DNA from: Oscheius dolichura
Lineage: Eukaryota; Nematoda; Chromadorea; Rhabditida; Rhabditidae
NCBI GenBank assembly: GCA_932521035.1
Contig: OW051492.1
Coordinates: 6,758,001 to 6,822,000 of the forward strand
Direction of reading: 5' to 3'
DNA length: 64,000 nt
In this document: positions 10,301-22,800 of the stretch, one piece after another
Layout of the letters: each line of letters opens with the position of its first letter
Position numbering within the stretch: the stretch's first letter is position 1
Made by a program: the position numbers and the translations under genes
The notes under the pieces: model-generated
The model's input: only the letters and a program-made list of their open reading frames with translations
Databases searched by the model: none
What the model was told of the DNA's origin: nothing

Positions 10301-11713
10301 GACACAGGGACACTGCTTGGAGCAGTCGCTGCCGTACATGTCCGGGGGGCATTCTGAGCGGGGTGAGACTGGGAGGAGGAGGAGGACGGGACTCACTGCG
10401 GTCTTTGCACTCCGGGCCGGTGTAGCCCTGCTCGCAGATACACTCGCCCGTGACGGCGTCGCAGGCGGCGTTGGACTTCTCCCACTCGACCCCACCGCAC
10501 AGGGTGCACTTGTGGGCACACATCGGGCCGAACTTGCCCCGGGGACAGCTCTTCTCGCACTTCTCGCCCATCCACCCGACACACAGGCACTGGCCACTGA
10601 TCGGGTCGCACTTGTTGTTGTTCAGGCAGTCGCATTTCTTGGAGCAGTTCTCGCCGAAGCGGCCCTCCTCGCAGGTCTCCTCACAGGTCGGACCCTAGAT
10701 GTACGACGGATTAGACGGGGAGACAGGGCCACTTACGGCGAAGCCGGGGGCACAGAGACAGCGGGCGTTGTCCGAGTCACAGGTGGCTCCGTTCTTGCAG
10801 TTGCACTCGAATTCACAGTCGCTGCCGACTTTACCCTAAAAGAGAAAAAGTGGAAAGAAGAGTGTGAGGGGCCACCTCCTCGCAGCGGCGGAGACAGTAA
10901 GTACCGGCGAATCCGTCGGGACAGGAGCACTTTCCTTGAGAGTTGCACCTGTAGCTCTTGTTATCCAATAAAACCCCAAGTAAACCCACGTTCCCCCGTT
11001 TTGACAAAGACATTTCTCCGTACAGTTGGGACCCCACTTGTCCTTGGGACACGCCTCGTCACACCGCTCGCCCATAAAGCCTGAAGAAGGTAAAAACAGA
11101 GGGCCGTGTTCCACCTGAGAGACAGCTGCATTTCCCACTCTCCGGGTCGCAATTGGCTCCGTTCTCACAGTCACACTTCCTCTGGCAGGATGGGCCCCAC
11201 AGGCCGACGGAGCACGTGGCGGCACACGTCTTGCCGCCGTAGCCGGAGTCGCACTCGCAGACATTCGGCTGGACACAGCGGCCCTTCTTACAGGGAGGAG
11301 AGCAGTCGGCTGAAAAGGGAAGGGGTGGGTGGGGGAGGAGGGCCTACGGAGGCAGAGGTTCTCGGTGTTCTGGTAGTATCCCTCGCAGCACCTCTTGACG
11401 TCTTTGACCTTCTTGACCAGCTTGTTGGTGTACTTCGGCCGGTCGGCCACCATCGTCTTCTCGCATTGGAAGCCCTTGCTGATGTCAAGACACGACTCGT
11501 ACTTGGTGTAGTTCACCTTGACGATCTCCTTGACCAGCTCGTATTCGTCTACTCTGAAGTGACTATAATGGAACAAGAAGAGATCACTCACATCTCCTGA
11601 ACGGTACAGACATTCTCCCCGACGGGCACCTTGCTCCGGGCCGAGGAATCCTTGGGCTTGGCCGCGACGGCCACCACGATGGCCAGCAGAAGGCCGGCCA
11701 CAGACGGTTTCAT
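7309..11713 (-). CDS. ced-1: CED-1/MEGF10/Draper-type engulfment receptor
   Basis: Single-pass phagocytic receptor that recognises dying cells and signals to the engulfment machinery. From the ATG at 11713: signal peptide ([17 protein letters not shown]), EMI domain with its closing CCEGYY, then more than a dozen EGF/laminin-type repeats (CxxGxxGxxC with GKC/GEC pairs) from about 11250 to 8560. One transmembrane helix follows ([20 protein letters not shown]) near 8340-8415. The cytoplasmic tail has an NPMY motif ([14 protein letters not shown]-6 site type) and, after a 41-nt intron, NDYATLDD (YxxL, SH2 site type). Introns are mostly about 40 nt. The tail has two possible ends: an unspliced frame stopping at 7943, or splicing from a donor near 7998-8003 to an exon ending at 7309 ([12 protein letters not shown]...NLYT). 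Both keep frame. GC-rich codon use. The gene family is secure; the 3' end is not. Confidence 0.93.
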
Positions 11714-13565
11714 ACCTGGAACGGGACGGGGAATAGGGACAGCTGGAAGTGAGAAGGGCAAACAATCTTCTAGATAAACAACCCTGGTTTATTCGAGAGA
11801 CGCTAATGGACAGGCTCGCTTCTATCTAATCTTACGCTTTTATTCCGGGGAAAGGGAAGTGACCTCGCCGCGTCGAATGTTTTGACCACGCGAACCAGGT
11901 GAGTGAAAATCGATTGGACCAATCTGCAGAAAGTCACCTGGGCTCGAGGTGGCCGGGAATGACTCAAGGGGGCAGGGAAGAGACAAAACAATCGCGGGAG
12001 GAGAAGAGACATTGCAAAACGTCAGGGAAGGGCAGGTGATAAAGGAGGAGAGGCTCGATAAGAGTGACCGGCTAAAAGGGGACAAAGTGTGTTTATGTTC
12101 GGTTGGAGACGGCTGTTTACGAGGGGCGCTGGAGTATTTGCGCTTGGGAGACGAAAGTTAAGAACAGCTGATCTAAGGAACAGAGGAGGAAGGGCACGAG
12201 GCGGGGTCGCCCGTCCGGTGTGGTTAAGGTGATGACCGCTTGATGAGTCACCCTTCCCGGGAACAGACGGTCGAAATGGTATATTGGGGATGACTCAAAG
12301 GGCAGACGAGGAGAGGAGATGACAGTGGCCGGCTGAGTCAGCCGGCTAAAATAAGACCCGGCCAATTATGATTTCGAACGAGCGAGTGAAATTGATTGGG
12401 GGAGTATATTTACGGACCGGGGATCGATGGCCTGATCCTATCCGATACCATCTCTCCGTGCCGCCTCGAAGGGCACTCAGCCGCTGTCAGGCGGCGGCCG
12501 ACATCCATCACCTGTGGCTAATTGTGTTTTTTGTCGGGTGAACTGTGGCCGCCTCTGTTGATATTTAGGAGGAGGACGAGGGAACTGGTTTAGAAGGGGC
12601 AGAGACGAACACAAACAAATTTGACCGGGGGGAATATCTGAGGCTTGGAAGCCGCTCGATCCTCCTCCTCCTCCCCCCAACTTTTGTGTACAGTGACACG
12701 GCAGCACGAGAAAGAAACCCAGGGAGTCACCACCGGGGGAGGGAGAATGTCTGGGAAGAGGGCAACTGAACAGACACATTGGCTGCGTAACTGTGGCGGA
12801 ACAGCCGGAAATAAGTAGCCGAACGCGGGCCATATTACTCATCGAGAGGCGACAAATATGAGTCGATGGGATAATGGAAGAAAGTGGAGGAAGGTCTCGT
12901 AGGGAATGAATTGGATTATCGGCGACCGGGAGAAATTGGTTGTGTCGAAGAAATGAATTGCTGTAAAAAGGGTCACGCGAGTTGACCCTCGAAGGGATTG
13001 TTTACACGATGCGTGCTCCTCACGCACGTCAGACGAACTTTCTAAGACAAGCACACAGCTAGCTGTAATTGGGAAGGATTGTTCGGGCGCAATGGGAGAG
13101 GATTGACCTCCCGTTCCTTTGCGCATAGGGAGCGGGCTTATTAAAGGCGTTCTGTCGCAATCTGAGAGCCTTCGCCCGTAAACAATAAAAAATAGATTAT
13201 ACAGCAGAAAACAATACGAGCAGGATATCTTACCTCTTCGTCTGGTCAGGCCTACAAAGACGAATAGATATATATAGATCAGCACCTCGGTCCCCAGAAC
13301 GCCCCCCTGCACATTCGCTTATCCGCTATCGCATCACTTTTGTACTGTCATTGATCCGTACATACAGTAAACTTCCTTTGAAGACGTACATTTTAGAGAA
13401 TTTCCATGTTTCTCCTCTAACAAACATTACTTTCCAGCCAACAACAACGACAGCAACGGGCCCCAAAGAATCGTCAGACGGAAAATGTCGTGAATGCCGC
13501 GAATTTGAAAAATAAAGACAGTCTTCTATTGTTTTTAGAATAGAAGGCTTGTTCATTTTTCAATT
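11714..13565. other. Intergenic region upstream of ced-1 and the SAS-6-like gene
   Basis: A 1.85 kb stretch between two divergent genes. A 157-codon minus frame at 12839-13312 has low-complexity, non-protein-like composition and no splice partners, so it is not annotated. The notable content is a cluster of TGASTCA motifs described separately. Confidence 0.45.
11960..12340. promoter_or_regulatory. Cluster of AP-1-like TGASTCA sites
   Basis: Perfect TGACTCA/TGAGTCA heptamers occur at 11960-11966, 12244-12250, 12291-12297 and 12334-12340, i.e. four in 381 bp, between 250 and 630 bp upstream of the ced-1 start codon. TGASTCA is the consensus for AP-1/bZIP (FOS-JUN type) factors. The sites are seen directly; a regulatory role for ced-1 is inference. 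Confidence 0.45.
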
Positions 13566-15586
13566 ATGACAACGCCAGTTAGCACAGTTATTCCAATAAA
13601 TGTAGTCAAAAAACAAATTGCTTGCACCGTTTTGGATTACAGAGGATCTGAAAAGCCAGAGTATGTTTTTGCAGACAATTTCTGTGGCTATTCTCAGTTT
13701 ACAGGCCAACAACAAAGACACTAACTCTACTTGTGGAACGTTGCTCAACGAGCTCTGAGGTAATTAACAAATGACTCTATTCTCAGGACTTTTTAGGCGA
13801 TATGTGTTCAGTTGACTCAAGAAAGTGACCTTACTTTTCTTTACAGAGATGAGATTACACAGGCGAAATTTAAGGGTTGTCTCTCGATTTTTACAGTATT
13901 GCTCGGTTTCAGACGCTGGCGAATGATTGGCGATTATCGAAGGATCTGCGAGATGATATGAAAGATTTTTTCCAAGGCAGTTTACGCGAAATGGTGAACG
14001 ACAGTCGGATGGAAGCTAAAGCTATTCTTCCAAAAACTGAGGATGTATGCATGTAAGTCACTGTTATTAAAAACATTATTTTTTATAAAAATAATTTTGT
14101 AGACTTGAAATTGAAACACCTGAAGGACGTTCGACATTAAAAATTACAATTGAACTTAAAAGTGTTAGTGGAGATGAGCACACAAATTATCTGATGGACT
14201 CAATTCGTAATCTCAAGGTAAATTCTGTTTTAAAGCATCTTAGGCCTCTTAGAAAAGAAATAAAAAGTTGGAAGAGGATTCCAGAGAAAAGAAGAGATTG
14301 GCCGAGCAAAACTTTGATCTAAATGCTAAAATGCAAAATATACACGATAAATGTACACAGCTAGAATTAGAGGTAAATATTTCTTATTTGGAGTAACAAT
14401 AGTTTAACCCTATATCCTAATTTCACTAATTTAATCATCCTTCCAGTTAAATAAAAAAGATAAGAGGTTGGAAGCATTAGAAAAACAACTGGATGAAAAA
14501 ACAATTGACCTTCAAGTAAGTATTTATTCAAAGTTATAAATTTTACCTTCTTCTAATTAATTCTACTTCTAATTAGCTTGCCGAAGAGAATGTTGAAGAG
14601 GATGCCAATACTATACAGGAACTTCGAGGCAAACTGACTGACGCTGAGAGAGAGCTGGATGAATGCATGTGTGACATCGATGTATGGAAAAGGGAATATG
14701 ATATATTGAACGTACAGTTCCACAATACAACTACATCGCAGCGCGAAGAGGTTTATAACATATAGGTAATAATACGGTTTTGCAGATTGATCGGCTAGAA
14801 GTTTCATTAAAAAAATATGACGAGATATTGAAAAAGTATCACTCAACACCCATTAGCATAAGTGAGGGCAAATTGCGAGAACTGGAAGAATCCAATAAAG
14901 AAAAAGATTCCGTTATTGAGGATTTAAAAAGTATAGTCTATTTATATCTATACCATATTTTTTCAGAGGAAAATGCTCAACTAATGCGAACGACAGATGA
15001 ACTTCTGAGCCGTAATTCAGAGCTGTCCAGAAAACTTGATAAAAACACCGCAGACCTTGAAAAATTTAAACGAGCCTATTTAGCCTTACAGCTAAATATT
15101 AATTCGAATAGTTTGAATATACTTTTTAACGCAAGTAGTAGTTATTTTAGATCAACAAATGTTTTCCCCACAACTAGCTCAATTGAGTCCAACTGTCAGA
15201 AGTCCTTATTTCCAGAACATGAGTCCTGGAGCCTATATGCCTCCACAAGTCGTATGTGATTTTGATCTTACCCCTAACATTATTTAGGGTATTGGTTCCC
15301 AACAGAATAATAGATTTCACACGCCTATAGCGAAGTTAGTTTATTAATCATTTTTCTTTTTTTAAATTAACTTATTTTAGTTATAACAACTATCCAACAG
15401 AGAGAAATTCTTCTCCGCGTCTTCCCACAGTACCAGTTTCGGTCACGGATACACCCGTTTTGGAACAGCAGAAGAAGAAACTTTTGCAGGCAGCACAGGC
15501 TGCAAAAGCAAGCGAAAAGTTCGTTCTTTATATATATATATATATATATCCTTTTTTGCAGTGTACCTCCTTTGCAACTACAATAA
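13566..15586 (+). CDS. SAS-6-like coiled-coil protein
   Basis: Multi-exon AT-rich gene, ATG 13566 to TAA 15584-15586, about ten small introns. The N-terminal 130 residues form a small globular domain whose last part (LEIETPEGRSTLKITIELKS, followed by VSGDEHTNYL) has the spacing of the closing strand-helix of the SAS-6 head domain (XRCC4-like fold). It is followed directly by a long coiled coil (LEEDSREKKRLAEQNFDLNA and onward, about 220 residues). A proline/serine-rich disordered tail with QQMFSPQLAQLSP and PPQVGIGSQQ ends the protein. This is the head-rod-tail plan of SAS-6, the centriole cartwheel protein. The assignment rests on layout and local similarity, so another coiled-coil centrosomal protein is possible. 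The last intron carries a short TA repeat. Confidence 0.55.
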
Positions 15587-16120
15587 CATTTCACTTCCAT
15601 TTCCAATTTCTAATAGATTACTCGAAAGTTTGTGTATATAAAAATACAGTGATATGAAATTTCTGTTTATTTTATGTTGGGGGCGCTTCAACCGGCAGCA
15701 GTAATCTTTTCGGACAACATCTTGAATAGCGCGGTCGCTTTTCATCTCCACCTCAACCGATTCAACACTTTTCCAATAGAGATTTGCATATTCCCGACAG
15801 CCAGAGCGCGCTGGATGACCTTGTTTGATCGTCTCAGCACAGCACAAACAACGGTCTGTATTGATCATATCGGCCATCTTCACATATCCCTGGGGCTGTT
15901 ACGATAAGTGGCAGCTGCCTGTGTTACAGTGCGCCCCCGGCATTTCTTCCCTTTCAAAGCGTGTAATAATCACGTCAAAAGGGCGAGTAATGTTTCCAGT
16001 TTCCGCAATCGGTCTCGCTCCTAATTGATATAACCGATATCGACGTTTCATTGATAAAGCTTTAAGAAGACTTCCCCGCCGAACAACATAAACCCACTTC
16101 TCCGTTGTTTTCACACTCAA
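15578..16120 (-). CDS. Unknown small basic protein, model uncertain
   Basis: The frame opening at 16120 (MSVKTTEKWVYVVRRGSLLK) reads LGARPIAETGNITRPFD and can be spliced in phase, over an intron containing a stop codon, to GYVKMADMINTDRCLCCAE, then ESVEVEMKSDRAIQDVVRKD. The product would be a cysteine-containing basic protein of 120-155 residues, depending on whether the tail down to 15578 is real. It would overlap the last codons of the SAS-6-like gene by 9 bp, tail to tail. A mitochondrial ribosomal or zinc-binding protein is conceivable, but I recognise no family. Confidence 0.35.
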
Positions 16121-16208
16121 AACCCGCTTTTTTGTTGCAATTCTCTCGCCTTCCCAATTAAAATTGCACCCGTCGTCTTTTCCCCATTTTCTAAATAATT
16201 TCAGTCAG

Positions 16209-19056
16209 ATGGATATTGCCAAACACCGGGCGAAGTTACTTAAAAATCTAGCATCACTTCCCGGTAAAGATACCGTTTTTAGAGAGAAACCCGAAGATTT
16301 AGGTGGACGCGATCGGATAGGCGGCCCCCTAATAGTCATCGACCCCCCTCTGACACAGTCTTCCAAAGGTATCCCGGCATTTGGAGCATATTCCTTCAGG
16401 GGCCTCGACCTCCGACCTCGGGTCCCTCGGCTTCCCCTACGAGGACTTCGTCTCACTCTTGGGCTACCTGACCCAAGTGGCCGAGCCGACGGCCGCCTCC
16501 AAGGGCTTCTGTGTCCTGGCCGACGGCAGGAAGGCCCCTGCCAAGGTGCTCAAGACCATCATCCGAGGATGCCAGGTGAGTGCCTTCCCCAGTATAGGCC
16601 CTATCCCCCATCCAGCAAGCCCTGTACAAGAAGATCCGTCTGTGCCTGATAGTCCAGCCGGAGAAGTTTCTCGACCAGCAGAAAATAAACATGGATCTCG
16701 TTCTTTCTGGGGTTGACTTTAAGGTTTGTAATTTGGCGGGAGACGCGTACCGAGATGAGCAGACCCAGCTGATCTCCGTCCACAAACTGTCCAAGTACGT
16801 GGACATCTCCCAGCTGCCGGAGCAGTTCGGCGGCAACCTGGCCTACGACGCCGAGGAGTGGAGCAACAACAGAGAGGTCTCGAGGGGAAATGGACAATTC
16901 CAAGGGGTTACAGAAGATAGAATGCTGTCTGGGCCGGCTGCGGAACAGGCAGAAGGACGTCTCGTCGCCGGAGGGACAGCCGCTGTCGGACCAGGAGGAC
17001 TGCTTCAAGGAGGGGGAGTCCCTGGCCGTCGAACTGAGCCAGAGCCCCGCGAACCATGAGAATATCTCGGCCGCCGTCCAGATTAAACAAGCCATCGAGG
17101 AAGTCAAGGTTTTTTAAGAGCCTTACCCATCAACCTCGTTTTAGACGGCCGCGACGAGGCCCGAGAAAGAGGCCCGGGAACAGAAGGCGGCACAGGAAAG
17201 CCGCGAGAAAATGAAAATGATAGAGGAACACGCGGCGGGGATCAACAGGCAGGGGGCCCTTCTCGATAATTCGAGTCCGTTTCTAGACTGCTCGACTGGA
17301 TCGAGGGCCCCGGGGAGAAGTGGCTTCTGACGCTACACGAGATCGGGGAGAGCAGGGACGGGGCCCGCCAATTCGTCAAGGAACACCACCAACTGGCCCA
17401 GAAGAGCAAGGTTCGAACACACTTTTTTTGTGTAAAACAGGCAGATACGTTTCGCGTATGTCTCATCCGCGTGGCCGGCCGCCTGTTTGTAATACGGCCT
17501 CTCCCATTCCATTAGCTCGTGTTCCAGGAGATCCTCTCCCAGAGCGAAGAACTTGCTGAACTCGCCACGCGGCTCATGGCCGCCGTCCCTGCCCACTCCA
17601 TCACCCTCGCCAAGGTCAGTTTCCCTCTCCCCAGAGTGAGCAGAACGAGGAGTTCCAGGCGCGCGACCAGGTCCGCCTCGTCTGCCAGCAGTTCAACAAT
17701 CGGGTCGAGCGGCAGACGGAAATGGCCCGTCGAAGTGAGAAATTCCATGGCCTGATGGGCGACGTCAGTCTGTCCCCTGCCCCCGGTTATGCCCCCTTTC
17801 CAGCTGTCCCGAAAGACGGATCTCCTGCTGGAATCTCTGTGTACGGAACCGAAAGTGTCCGACCTAGCCGGGGCCGAAGCCGAGAGGACGGCCATCGAGG
17901 AAAAGGTCACAGTCATGGGTCAGAGGAGGTTAGGGGCCAGCCGACTATCACATTTCAGAGAAGATCTACGAGACGGTCTGCGAGACGGGAGCCGCGTTCG
18001 TCGAGGACCTGGCCACTCTGGAGTACAACGCCTTCGGCAAGCGGATCATCCGGGACTACTCGGCCGGCATCGTCCACATCCGGGACCAGCTGGCGGCCGT
18101 CCGGGAGAGACGTAAGAGGTCGGTCCTGTCCTTCTCCCCCGAAAATCTCTTCAGATGCCTCGACCTCCTCGATGTTCGCAGGTTGAAATTACAACAATTC
18201 ATTCAGCTGTTCACGTGTGAAAACGACTCCCATCAGGTAGATTTCTCGCTTTTTTTGAAGGATAGGTTCAGGCGATAAAATGGCTAGACGAACTTCACGA
18301 GACACTTCTCAAGGACTACAACCAGATCGGGTGCGACGAGCGGGACATCGGCCACCTGAGGGAGGACAGACTGAAACTAGAGGAGACTGCTAGAGTGAGG
18401 AGGCCGCCTCGACAGTGACAGGCCACTTACAGAGCACGTACGAATACGGGAGACAACTGTGCCAGGTGGGGATGGTGCTGAGGAGGAGTCTTCGATTGGA
18501 TTCGCAGCCGCAGGCCAACATCAACAACAAGCTGGAGCAGACCTGGGGCAGACTCTGCCGGGCACTAGCCGACAACGAAGCCAAACTCAACGTTACGGAG
18601 GCATTCAACTCGACCATTGTGGAGGTGGGGCAGACGACGGGCCTCGCCTTACAGTTGTTCTAGATCAACAGACGCATCGATGAGATGGAACGACGTTCTA
18701 GGGACAGATTGATCCCCGGCCGGGACAGGAGCACCCTCTTCCAGACGGAGAGGCGGCGGCTGGCCGGGGACATCCAGGAGCTCAGCCACATCCGGGACAT
18801 GCTAGCTGCCCAGATAAATGCCAACCATAAGTAGGTGGAAATCCTCGTGGGGAGCAACGAGATCTCTTGCAGTGCGCCGGTCGAGGCTCGGCAGACGGCA
18901 ATCTCGACGATTCGAAGGAAAGTCGAGGGAGTGGAGAACCGGCACCGACAGATGGAAAGTCTCTTTCTGGAGACGCCCGAAGACGAGGCCGCGGTGCGGG
19001 AGTCGACCCGCGAGCTGGGCAGCATCCGGCTGAGCGAGACCGAGAGCTACCTCTGA
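16209..19056 (+). CDS. SESTD1: SESTD1: SEC14 domain and spectrin repeat protein
   Basis: Ortholog of SEC14 and spectrin-domain protein 1 (Solo), a phospholipid- and TRPC-binding adaptor related to the N-terminus of Trio/Kalirin but without GEF domains. The start MDIAKHRAKLLKNLASLPG lies a few bases after an ATTTCAG. The SEC14/CRAL-TRIO part contains KGFCVLADGRKAPAKVLKTI, KIRLCLIVQPEKFLDQQKI and HKLSKYVDISQLPEQFGGNL. Spectrin-type helices follow, with LLDWIEGPGEKWLLTLHEIG, DVRRLKLQQFIQLFTCENDS, AIKWLDELHETLLKDYNQIG and STYEYGRQLCQ. These align well with vertebrate SESTD1, and no DH/PH domain follows. An apparent in-frame TAG at 18833-18835 lies inside a 42-nt intron (GTAGGTGG...TTGCAG) and is not a break. 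Stop TGA 19054-19056; AATAAA about 45 nt later. GC-rich codon use. Confidence 0.9.
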
Positions 19057-19116
19057 ACTACCTCCTCCGAGTCCGGTTTATCACAGTATTCAAAAACCAA
19101 TAAAAGAACATCGCTA

Positions 19117-19513
19117 CTAGAAGAACTTTTTCATTTTCGCGTCACAGCAAAGCCGGCGCAGATCCTCGTGGGTGCAGATCCGTCTGCAACAGAAGTCATC
19201 CAGGTTGAAGAAGAGCACAAAGAGCGAGTCCGACAGGTCGATGGCCATCTCGACGGCGGCTCTCTCGACGCATGTTGTGTTTCTTAATCTCTCTATCAGA
19301 CTTGGTCAAAACAAAGAACCTAATGAAAACAGAGACAGTAGATCCGTCTACCATGTGACCTACCACTTCTTTTTCTATTTTAAATATAAAGAAAACAACT
19401 CACGGACAGAATTTACTAGCGGCTTTCTGAAGATGGTAGCGGCAGGTGTCGACGGCTGTGGGGTGGATTTGCACGGCCAGCAGGAGGAAGAGAGAAATGT
19501 AGAAGAGAAACAT
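19117..19513 (-). CDS. Insulin-like peptide
   Basis: Two-exon secreted peptide gene on the minus strand. Exon 1 (19513-19404) encodes a signal peptide (MFLFYISLFLLLAVQIHPTA) and a B-chain-like segment DTCRYHLQKAASKFCP, with two cysteines separated by eleven residues as in insulin B chains. An intron of about 121 nt follows. Exon 2 (about 19282-19117) encodes a short linker with an extra cysteine and the A-chain signature CCRRICTHEDLRRLC (CC-x3-C-x8-C), followed by one more cysteine and a basic end KMKKFF. No clear dibasic-bounded C peptide. About 90 residues. Ligand for the DAF-2-type receptor is the family expectation. It ends 60 bp from the convergent SESTD1 stop. Confidence 0.85.
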
Positions 19514-19816
19514 GTTTGTAGAGTGTGCCAAGGAGCAAATGAGACCCTTAGTCAGCACGTGGGTGTCTGTTGTTTAGGAGTGTTCGAGGAATCTCCAGGA
19601 GGTAAACATGATCTCTATATGGGTAACATACTTTGACATCACGCACCTGCCTAATTGTTTGCTATCAAGCTGATAAATTACTTCTCACGCTAGCTGTACT
19701 ATTACTTCAGAAAGATCAGAAAATTGAGATTTTACGATAACACTTTTTCCCGACAGCGTGTAATTTAAAGATTTTATACATTTTATTATCTTTCTGTTAG
19801 TATATACATAAAAATA

Positions 19817-22800
19817 TTACCACTCTAATGTACTATCATCAGCATCACCTCTCCGAATAGCGTTTAACGTCTCTTCTTCATCAGAATCCGAAAGAGCCAG
19901 ATCGTTGTTAAGTTGCCCATTTGCATTCATACGAGACAAAAGAAGATCTTCGTCTAAACGGGGAATTATAAAATATAATATAAATAAAATTATACCATCA
20001 TCGTCTTCGTCATCGGTGAGGTGAAGGTCGTTTTGAAGGAGCTCGCCGTCTTCTTCATCTTCTATTGTGTAATATAAGGAGGTTATTTTTATAAAACAAA
20101 CCCAGCATATCCTCAACGTCACCTTCAATTCCGCCAGCCTCGAGTTCTTCATCACCAGTTATTGCGTCCATATCTGCAGGATCGGCTTCTCCATCAATAT
20201 ATTCTTCATCATCTTCTTCTGTGGGCATACCATTAATATTAGCTTCCAGTTCATGTAACTAAATAATTGTGTGATTTATTTAACTAAAAAACAGACCTGT
20301 TCGGCTTTGTCTCCAATTAATTGTTCGGCAATGGCAAGGATTTCCTGTGCTTTTACTGTGTACTGAGAATTAGGCCCATTGAAAAGTATGGAATTATCCA
20401 CAATTAATTGAAGATCCTCTCGAAACTGCGATATAGATGAATAGCCATGTTCTTTTATTTTAATTTCCATAGTACCCAAATCCATCGGATTGATGACACG
20501 ACTATAGTAATTGGGAATCTAAACCTTTGTAAATACTAGCCAAACAAACACACCTTTTTAGCATCAACTTTAGTGTGGAACGCGGCGGACTTAGGAATAT
20601 TCTTACATTTTTGAATGATTTCGGACAAGATAAAGCCAAATCCGACCCTAAAAATATATTGAAGCGATCCTAAAATATATCGCCATACTTGTCATCGTCA
20701 TCAAGAAGAGGATTAATAGCCTTTTCAAGACGTATAAACTGATGCTCCTTTTCTACAATCTTTTTACCAGCGACCTCGAACATCTGGAAAGGACAGTAAT
20801 ATTTAATATGTGAAGCCTGACCTTCATCGCTGCCTGCGTGATAACGTGGTTGTCGCCATTATATAAACGTGAATTGTCAAACATCTTTTTAATGTCCTAA
20901 TTGAGGTTAGAGGTTATTTCAATTAAAGTGATATTTTACCATTAGAAAATCTTTCCTAAGTTCATAATGCCCTTCCGTAATTTTGTTTTTGACTTTCTGA
21001 AGATCCATAGGTTCTTTAATAATTTCGTGATAATCTTTGACTTGACGAGGATTAACGGGAAACAGCAAATATTCAGAACCTTCGATTGTTTTAAGTTCTA
21101 TCACTATATCCATCAGAAGACTACCCATAGTAACCTGAATTTTCTACATGAAAGGTGAAAACATCGTTAAAACCTTTGGATCTGCTCGCATTCTTTGCAC
21201 GTTTTTAGCGGGACCAGCTAGATAATCGTCTTCAAGTGTAGAAGTTCTACGGCGTGCAGCGGATCCGCCAGCTTGAAGGCGTGAACGGGCTGCAAACTCG
21301 ATATAAAATCTTCGAAAAGTGAACGTACAAGGCGTACTGGACTCTCCGTCATCTTCTACTTCTGCTTTTACAGGAGGTTCCTGATTATCAGAAAATGATT
21401 CTTCACGATAACGGTCAGGCATCGAGAATCTGTAAGTAGACAAAAAAGCTTACTTTTTACCTCAAACGAAAAAGATAATTTATACTTACTTCACGGGCTT
21501 CTTGTTTTTCTCTTCGACACTTTTAAGTAGGAACTTCTTACTAATTTTTATTTTTGTTCCTTCCACTACGGCTACTTCAGTTGAGTTCATGCTTGCCTCG
21601 TCATCGGTAATGCCATCCTTAGTAGGGGTTCCAGAAGTATCCTTGTTATATAGCGGACAATGCTTATTAGTTTTCATGTGACCAGTTCCGTGACACGCAC
21701 TACATCTCATTTTAAGAAGGCTCGGCTTGATCGGTGGTGGTTTCTTTTCTGGCTTTGGTGTCGTTGTTTTTGCCTTGAGTTCATTCCTCTTCAAACGACG
21801 AAGTTGGTCTTGTATTCTTCTTTTTTCTTTCCTTCGCTCTTCTTTGTATTGCTCATCCATTTGAGCATATACTTGAATAAATGTATCATCTCTTGTCGTA
21901 CGTATTCTTGTGTAGCCTTCAATAAGCTGCGGCCGAGTAACAACTTCAACACGTGTCTGAAATTGTTGTTAGCAAAAAAGCGCTAGAAAACCGATGTTGT
22001 TCCGTCATTGTTTTTGAACGTGCGGTAAATCTTCAGTTTTTGATTGGCAGTAATACCAGAAACCTTAGCAGCAGCACTAGTAATATCTTCGCCAATTTTT
22101 GAAACGTCTTAAAAACGGCAGTCTATTATTACATAAAACCTACTCTTTTTTTCTTCGGCACTGACTTCCTTTTTTTCACCTGTCTTTGTTGCATCACCAT
22201 GAATCATCCGTGCTAATTCTTTTCTTTCTTTCTCTTCATCTTCATATTCAATTCTTGCTTTTTCAGACATTGAAATTTGCTTTTTTCCTATACCAAACGG
22301 AAAGTTGTCAACAGTATTATGTAAGTACCTTTATTTTGTGAAAGAATACTCTCAAGTCTGTTGGCGAGGTCCTCATTATCGGTGTCTTCTCCTGAGCTAC
22401 CTTCATCTGTAGACAGTACTTCAGGATTAGCTAACGTTCTATAAACTGAATTTAAATTTAATGTGTCATATTTTACTGATTCTGGAGATCAAATATATAC
22501 TGGCAGTGCTTTTTATACTTTTCTTGCATATCAGCAAAATTAAATCTAATGTTTCCTCGGGCGAAACGAGCCATTCCAGTCCCTAAAATCAAATGTAATA
22601 TTTTCACGACTTATTACAGTTGTCTCCTCCACTGTCTCCTTTTGCCTTTGCAGCTTGTGTGGATAACGTCCGGATAACATCAATAATTTCCCAACGAGAG
22701 AGAGCATTTATTTCTTCTTCTTTAACTCCATAATCTCTACAAATGTCCTTGGCTTCCTTTAGGGGGAGTTTGCGCAAATCAGCATTTGTTCCGGTCACCA

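Noticed and set aside
8437..11084. Many long plus- and minus-strand ORFs across the EGF region
   Set aside because: They are out-of-frame reflections of the cysteine-rich, GC-rich ced-1 exons; only the frame with CxxGxxGxxC repeats is coding.
12839..13312. 157-codon minus-strand ORF
   Set aside because: Composition is serine/phenylalanine-rich and irregular, there is no family resemblance, and no splice partners fit; it lies in an intergenic region.
15367..15606. 79-codon minus ORF over the last SAS-6-like exons
   Set aside because: Its IYIYIYI tract is the TA repeat of an intron; the plus-strand exon chain explains the region.
18833..18835. In-frame TAG inside the SESTD1 spectrin region, suggesting readthrough or a pseudogene
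   Set aside because: It lies in a 42-nt GT-AG intron whose removal keeps frame, and the size is typical of this gene.
19172..19636. 154-codon plus-strand ORF
   Set aside because: It is the antisense shadow of the insulin-like peptide gene and its intron, with no domain of its own.
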